This document shows, in pieces, positions 6,261 through 10,182 of a stretch of 10,182 nucleotides of DNA. The stretch comes from CAZUPF01 sp964622035. GTDB lineage: Bacteria; Patescibacteriota; WWE3; JAUXAW01; JAYEID01. Under the pieces are notes generated by a model. The model was not told where the DNA came from and made no database searches. It worked only from the letters and a program-made list of their open reading frames with translations. Each line of letters begins with the position of its first letter. Within the stretch, counting starts at the first letter, position 1. Location: positions 1 to 10,182 of the forward strand of contig CAZUPF010000022.1 in assembly GCA_964622035.1 (NCBI GenBank), read 5' to 3'. The position numbers and the translations under genes are program-made.

Positions 6261-6264
6261 TACG

Positions 6265-6978
6265 ATGGACTTTAAACCTTACCGGTATGTCAAAGGCCTC
6301 CCAGGTGATAAAAAGGCAAAAAAACCCCCCTTTGACGAGCTCTTCCCATTAGGGCTTGTTTTTCTTGGGTCTTTGATTCTCTCGACGCAGATTGTCCTTC
6401 CTTTCTTCTCTTTTTCCACACAGGCACCCCTAGCCCAACCCGTGGGGGGAGACTTTGGTAAGGAGCGTTCAGTTTTGGGGAGAGCGCGCGTCCAAACGGA
6501 AGTATTTGGCGTTCCGCGAACGATCGAGCAGGAGGAGAATGTTCCACCGATGTTCTTTCTTTCTATTCCCCAGTTGGGTATTGAGGGGGCGCGGGTGAAG
6601 AAGGACACTCTCGAGGCTGACCCGCAGGAGTTTCTAGGCCACTTTCTGGGATCAGCCCTGCCAGGGCAGGAGGGGGTGGTTTTTATCTACGGCCATTCGA
6701 CTTTCCCCCTATTGTTTGACCCCGAGGACTATTTGACTATTTTTTCTACCATTCACAGTCTTGAGGAGGGGGACCGATTAATTATTTCCTACCCTGGTAG
6801 GCGTTGGGAATACGAGGTTGAGGGGTCGGAGATTCTGAAGCCGGAGGAGGTGGCGGTTGCTGATTATGTTGTGGGGGGTGCGTCTCGTTTGGTTCTCATG
6901 ACTTGCTTCCCCCCGGGAACGCGGTCGCGTCGCCTTTTGGTATCTGCCCGCTTAGTTACTCCTCAGGAAGTGTGGTGA
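6265..6978 (+). CDS. Sortase family transpeptidase
   Basis: A 237-residue membrane-anchored cysteine transpeptidase. Sortases cut a C-terminal sorting signal in exported proteins and join them to the cell wall or to each other. A charged cytoplasmic start (KPYRYVKGLPGDKKAKK) precedes one membrane segment (about 27-50), then a linker and the sortase barrel from about 95: FFLSIPQLGIEGARV (97-111), FLGHFLGSALPGQEGVVFIYGHS (123-145 region) with catalytic H144, and LMTCFPPGT (211-219) with C214 and probable R223 in SRRLLVSARL. The TC-x-PPGT form excludes a broken active site; I cannot assign a class with confidence. ATG 6265 is chosen over the in-frame ATG 6217, which would overlap the preceding gene and add a non-membrane start. 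It follows that gene by four bases. Its last 23 bases overlap the convergent FN3 gene. No LPxTG-like substrate is encoded here. Confidence 0.92.
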   Translation: MDFKPYRYVKGLPGDKKAKKPPFDELFPLGLVFLGSLILSTQIVLPFFSFSTQAPLAQPVGGDFGKERSVLGRARVQTEVFGVPRTIEQEENVPPMFFLSIPQLGIEGARVKKDTLEADPQEFLGHFLGSALPGQEGVVFIYGHSTFPLLFDPEDYLTIFSTIHSLEEGDRLIISYPGRRWEYEVEGSEILKPEEVAVADYVVGGASRLVLMTCFPPGTRSRRLLVSARLVTPQEVW

Positions 6979-7354
6979 ATTGGTACGGCGCGCCTTTGGT
7001 GGATTCCCCATCCAAACCTACCTTGTAGTAATAGGTTGTTTGGGGAGCTAGGTTTTCGATAGTTATTTGGTGTCGGTAAATCGCTGCGGCCTCGGGGGCC
7101 GTACGGTTGAGGTTATTGGGATCTGTTCCGTAGGTCACGAGCCCCTGGTCCTCCTCCTCTGTTTCCCAGGAAATGGTTACCGTTTGGGCAGTAAGATTGG
7201 ATATTTGAAGGTTCTTCACTTGGGGCGCGGATCCTGCTTTGATGGGAAGGTATCCCCCTTGAGAGAACCCGCGGACCGCCCCAAAAGATAGACCAAGCGC
7301 TCCGGTGAGGAGGAGAAATGTTTTAAATCCTTTTTTGGCTTCGACCTTGTTCAT
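6956..7354 (-). CDS. Small secreted protein with one fibronectin type III domain
   Basis: A 132-residue exported protein. A basic start (MNKVEAKKGFK) and hydrophobic core (about 12-27) form a signal peptide or N-terminal anchor, with cleavage possible near 30. The rest (about 44-130) is one FN3 fold: VKNLQISNLTAQTVTISWET (47-66), GLVTYGTDPNNL (71-82), YRHQITIENLAPQTTYYYKV (93-112), ending YQFTTLPEE. The pattern resembles the FN3-like N-terminal domains of purple acid phosphatases and FN3 modules in surface proteins, but no catalytic domain follows. It has no LPxTG signal and no C-terminal membrane segment. No Shine-Dalgarno precedes ATG 7354. The start overlaps the protease stop as ATGA, so it is almost certainly translated by coupling. 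A binding, scaffold or chaperone role for the protease is inference. Confidence 0.85.
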   Translation of the reverse strand: MNKVEAKKGFKTFLLLTGALGLSFGAVRGFSQGGYLPIKAGSAPQVKNLQISNLTAQTVTISWETEEEDQGLVTYGTDPNNLNRTAPEAAAIYRHQITIENLAPQTTYYYKVGLDGESTKGAPYQFTTLPEE

Positions 7355-10182
7355 CTTGCGCTATCATAATTAATAATTAGTGTTGCTATATCCGCGAGAC
7401 CCACCACCCCATCAAAGTTGATATCCGCTGTGGGAGAGTTCCCATCGTATTCGATAATCAACATTGTTATATCACCCAGGCCAACAGCATCATCTCCGTC
7501 TAGGTCTCCTCCTAGCAGCGGCGAGCTGGTTAGATCTAGTGTGTTGGCACCCGGCGCAATCACCACGCTGCCCTCTATGGAGATATGGAGGGGTACCTTG
7601 ACGGTAACTTCGAGGTCTCCTGGGGAAATACCTTCTAGAGATATGGTGCCTTCAAAAGTATTTCCTGAACGAGTAAGAGTAACGGTTGTTTCCAGGTTGC
7701 CGGCGGTAACGGCGACCCCTGCAATTGTGGCGACATCGGTAGCGATACTTCCAGTGGGGGTTTTGATGATAAGGGTTGCGTCTGTGGCGCTTGGTTCCAT
7801 AATGTAGCGGAACGTTTGTAGGCCGAACTCGACATTATTGGTTACTTGGCTGTAGCCGATGCGGAAGAAGCCCGCCTCGCCCCAAGTGGTTCCCCAGCTG
7901 TTCTTGACAACGAAGTGACCACCCCCGTGCTGGTCAGGGGTATCAACATAGCCTACTAGCAAAACAGCGTGGGGGCTAACCTCCGGTCCGGTAGCGTATT
8001 CGTAGACGCCCCCACCGTAGCTTTCATAGAAATCTTCGAAGATCCTGAATATTGTTGCTAGCGGACCGTGCTGGAGGCCGGTTTTGAGTTCTTCCACCGT
8101 GGGGTAAGCGTGTACTCCGGCCACCGCCTCGTAATCGGTTACCTTTATTGCCGCCGTTTGCCAGTTAGTGCAGGCATCCGCGCACGGATCTTCGTCACTT
8201 TCTGTGTAGGGAAAGCAAGTATCCACATCGTCTCCCAACTCCTTGAGAAACTGGGCAGTAACGAACATATACCCGCCATCGCAGCCTAGATTGTGGTAGT
8301 CATTCCCGTCAATATAGGTAACCGAGTAGCTTTCATCGCAGCAGGAAACAGGAATTTGCTCAGAGAAGTCAGCAAACGAGCCGGGGCTACTATTTGCCAC
8401 GGCGTATTGGGACTCAAGGGCTCCCACGCTGGCAAAGGCCCAGCAAGAGCCGCAGTAGCCCTGGTTCTTAACTGGTGAGACATAGTTGCCGCTGTGATCA
8501 CGCCAATCAATGGCTGGGGGGAGGTTGGCTGGGGTAGCTTTGGGTGCTGACCGGGCACCCATTTGGGTTAGGTTGGGAAGCTGGGCTCCCATGGTGCGTG
8601 GCTGGCTGTATGTTTTAGTTGTCCAGTCTAGCTGCTGCTCTTGAATAGCCCGCGCAACTTGGGCTTGGGTAATAGTCGGCTCCACTGGTTCTAGGGATTG
8701 TAAAGCCGCTTTCAGGTTAATGAGGCCGTAGCCGTACTGGTCGTCTCGACCGGCGGGACCGAGGTCCTGCGCCGTCTTTTGGAGGGTGCGGCGAATTTGG
8801 GTTGGGGAGAGGCTGGGGTCCCTTGATAGTAATAGAGCACCGCCGGCCGCGGCGTGCGGTGCGGCCATCGAAGTTCCCTGGAAGAGGCCGCAACTTTCTT
8901 GGGTAACCTGGTGCTGTGTGGTGCAGCGTAGGCCGGTCGTGGGGTGGATCCCACCGACAGATGTGAATCGGTTTGGGTTAACGGAATTAATAGTTGTTTG
9001 TAGGATTCCATCGGGGAGCTGATCACCGTTCTGGTCTAGGAAACCGACGGCGCTGTCGCCGTAAACCTGCCCCCCAGGGGCGACCAAATCGAGATTGGGT
9101 CCGTAGCTGGAGTAGGTCGCCCGTCGGTTATCGGTTCGTGTGGCGCCGACGGCAATAACTTCGGGGAACCTTGCTGGATAAATGACCCCTCGCCCTCTGG
9201 GAGACCAGCCAATTTCGTTGGCTTCGTTCCCTGCGGCGGCGAAGATGGCCACCCCGGCCTCGAAGGCCGCGGCGCAGGCTTCGCGCATTGTTTGGGACTC
9301 GCTGGGGCCACCGAGGCTCATATTAATGACTCGGGCCCCGTTCGCCGTGGCAAACCGGATGCCCTTAACGATTGCGGCAAGGGAGCCGGATCCGGAGGCA
9401 TCTAGCACCTTGATGGGCATAATACTCACTTGGGGGGCAATGCCGGCAGCGGCTCGGTTGTCGTTGGTGTCTTCAGCGATGATGGCGGCAACATGGGTTC
9501 CGTGGCCATGATCGTCGTTAGGGTGGCTATCGTCATTAATAAAGTCGTATCCGGGTGCAAATTGGGTAGTGGAGAATCCGGGAGACTTGGCGTAGGTGGC
9601 TCCCTCATTGGTGTGGTTTTCATAGGCTACTCCGGTGTCGAGAACCGCTACCACCACACTGGGGTCTCCCTGGGTGATGCGCCAAGCTTCCTGAGCCTTT
9701 ATTGTTCTTAAGTTCCACTGGTACTGGTAATAAGGATCATTGGGTGGGCTGTTGGGGAAGCTAAGCGTGCGGTAAATATAATTCGGCTCGGCGTATTCGA
9801 CGGCGGTGTCTTCTTCAAACTCCTCCACAGCGTTTTGAATACTTGTGCCTTCGCCGACCTCTATTTTGTAGAGTGGTGCGTCTTCGAGGGAGACCCTTTC
9901 CACCTCTTGAACACCAAGCACCTTGTTTACTTCGTTAAGTGAGGGCTGATTAGTTTTGATTTTGGGACGGCCAAGGAGGTTCCGCTCGAGCCAGTTCGCT
10001 GGCCGCATTTGGGGGTCTTCCTTGAACTTAACTAGAATCTCCCCCGCGACGTAGGAATCTTCCTCGAGAGTGGTTGTTTCAGGGGGAGAGACCTTGAGAC
10101 TTTGAGCTCGAAGGCCGTTTGGCTTTGGCAGGATTACTGCCAGTGTAGCAGCTGTGGCGAGAAGCAGGGCAAGCTTTTTCAC
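7351..10182 (-). CDS. Secreted tandem protease: subtilisin (S8) - papain-like (C1A) - dockerin
   Basis: A 943-residue exported protein with two complete protease domains. Order: signal peptide 1-26 (LRA-QS); S8 propeptide about 43-140 (VAGEILVKF, VEYAEPNYIY); S8 domain about 150-495 with D182 (AVLDTG), H227 (HGHGTH), oxyanion N319 (AAAGN) and S438 (GTSMAAPH), plus a Ca-binding-like insert DQNGDQLPDGILQ (383-395). A linker (about 503-553) resembles the short propeptide of bacterial papain-like enzymes. C1A domain about 555-795: Q574 and C580 (KNQGYCGSCWAFA), GCDGG (633-637), H738 (SPHAV), N761 (KNSWG). A beta-rich region (800-885) follows, then dockerin type I repeats at 893-904 (D893, D895, D897, D904) and 920-931 (D920, N922, D924, D931). 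All catalytic residues are present. It starts at GTG on the window's last bases; an upstream extension cannot be excluded, though the signal peptide fits. It is coupled to the downstream FN3 gene. Confidence 0.93.
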   Translation of the reverse strand: MKKLALLLATAATLAVILPKPNGLRAQSLKVSPPETTTLEEDSYVAGEILVKFKEDPQMRPANWLERNLLGRPKIKTNQPSLNEVNKVLGVQEVERVSLEDAPLYKIEVGEGTSIQNAVEEFEEDTAVEYAEPNYIYRTLSFPNSPPNDPYYQYQWNLRTIKAQEAWRITQGDPSVVVAVLDTGVAYENHTNEGATYAKSPGFSTTQFAPGYDFINDDSHPNDDHGHGTHVAAIIAEDTNDNRAAAGIAPQVSIMPIKVLDASGSGSLAAIVKGIRFATANGARVINMSLGGPSESQTMREACAAAFEAGVAIFAAAGNEANEIGWSPRGRGVIYPARFPEVIAVGATRTDNRRATYSSYGPNLDLVAPGGQVYGDSAVGFLDQNGDQLPDGILQTTINSVNPNRFTSVGGIHPTTGLRCTTQHQVTQESCGLFQGTSMAAPHAAAGGALLLSRDPSLSPTQIRRTLQKTAQDLGPAGRDDQYGYGLINLKAALQSLEPVEPTITQAQVARAIQEQQLDWTTKTYSQPRTMGAQLPNLTQMGARSAPKATPANLPPAIDWRDHSGNYVSPVKNQGYCGSCWAFASVGALESQYAVANSSPGSFADFSEQIPVSCCDESYSVTYIDGNDYHNLGCDGGYMFVTAQFLKELGDDVDTCFPYTESDEDPCADACTNWQTAAIKVTDYEAVAGVHAYPTVEELKTGLQHGPLATIFRIFEDFYESYGGGVYEYATGPEVSPHAVLLVGYVDTPDQHGGGHFVVKNSWGTTWGEAGFFRIGYSQVTNNVEFGLQTFRYIMEPSATDATLIIKTPTGSIATDVATIAGVAVTAGNLETTVTLTRSGNTFEGTISLEGISPGDLEVTVKVPLHISIEGSVVIAPGANTLDLTSSPLLGGDLDGDDAVGLGDITMLIIEYDGNSPTADINFDGVVGLADIATLIINYDSAR

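Noticed and set aside
6217..6264. Upstream ATG extending the sortase by 16 residues
   Set aside because: It would overlap the end of the preceding gene by 44 bases and add residues without family similarity; ATG 6265 starts four bases after that gene and gives a normal cytoplasmic tail before the membrane segment.
9182..9511. 109-residue plus-strand open frame
   Set aside because: Antisense to the catalytic core of the subtilisin domain; low-complexity Ala/Pro/Met composition and no start signals.
1..10182. CRISPR arrays, tRNA or rRNA genes, insertion sequences
   Set aside because: No repeated spacer pattern, cloverleaf-like segment, transposase motif or flanking inverted repeats were seen on either strand.

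Overview
The window looks like a chromosomal segment of a bacterium of the Patescibacteria/CPR type. This is an inference from several traits together: an archaeal-type aspartyl-tRNA synthetase, shortened versions of housekeeping proteins (a 338-residue phosphoglycerate kinase and a 231-residue DNA polymerase III delta-like protein), a small HIT protein with a variant active-site triad, and a large secreted protease ending in a dockerin of the kind seen in such genomes. The DNA is moderately GC-rich. TAA, TAG and TGA all serve as stops, so I see no sign of a recoded UGA.

Layout. Bases 1-1086 (+) hold the C-terminal part of aspS followed by a HIT-family protein, closed by a strong, probably bidirectional terminator (about 1097-1141). 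A lone minus-strand gene of unknown function (1157-1618) has a near-perfect Shine-Dalgarno sequence. A divergent AT-rich promoter region (1619-1731) separates it from a run of five plus-strand genes (1732-6978): pgk, a divergent aldehyde:ferredoxin oxidoreductase (AOR) family protein, a LytR-CpsA-Psr (LCP) cell-wall glycopolymer transferase, a DNA polymerase III delta-like subunit and a sortase. The last four are tightly packed (gaps of 14, 2 and 4 bases). A convergent minus-strand pair (6956-10182) encodes a 943-residue secreted protein fusing a subtilisin-like serine protease, a papain-like cysteine protease and a type I dockerin, translationally coupled (ATGA overlap) to a small secreted fibronectin type III protein.

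How it fits together. The right two-thirds is largely about the cell surface: LCP attaches glycopolymers, sortase anchors proteins, and the protease pair is exported. The left third is core metabolism and translation. The most distinctive items are the tandem S8-C1A-dockerin protease, an AOR-family protein whose cofactor motifs are partly eroded, and recurring extended -10 motifs placed so close to start codons that the transcripts would be nearly leaderless. All functional calls come from reading sequence motifs by eye; no database search was run.
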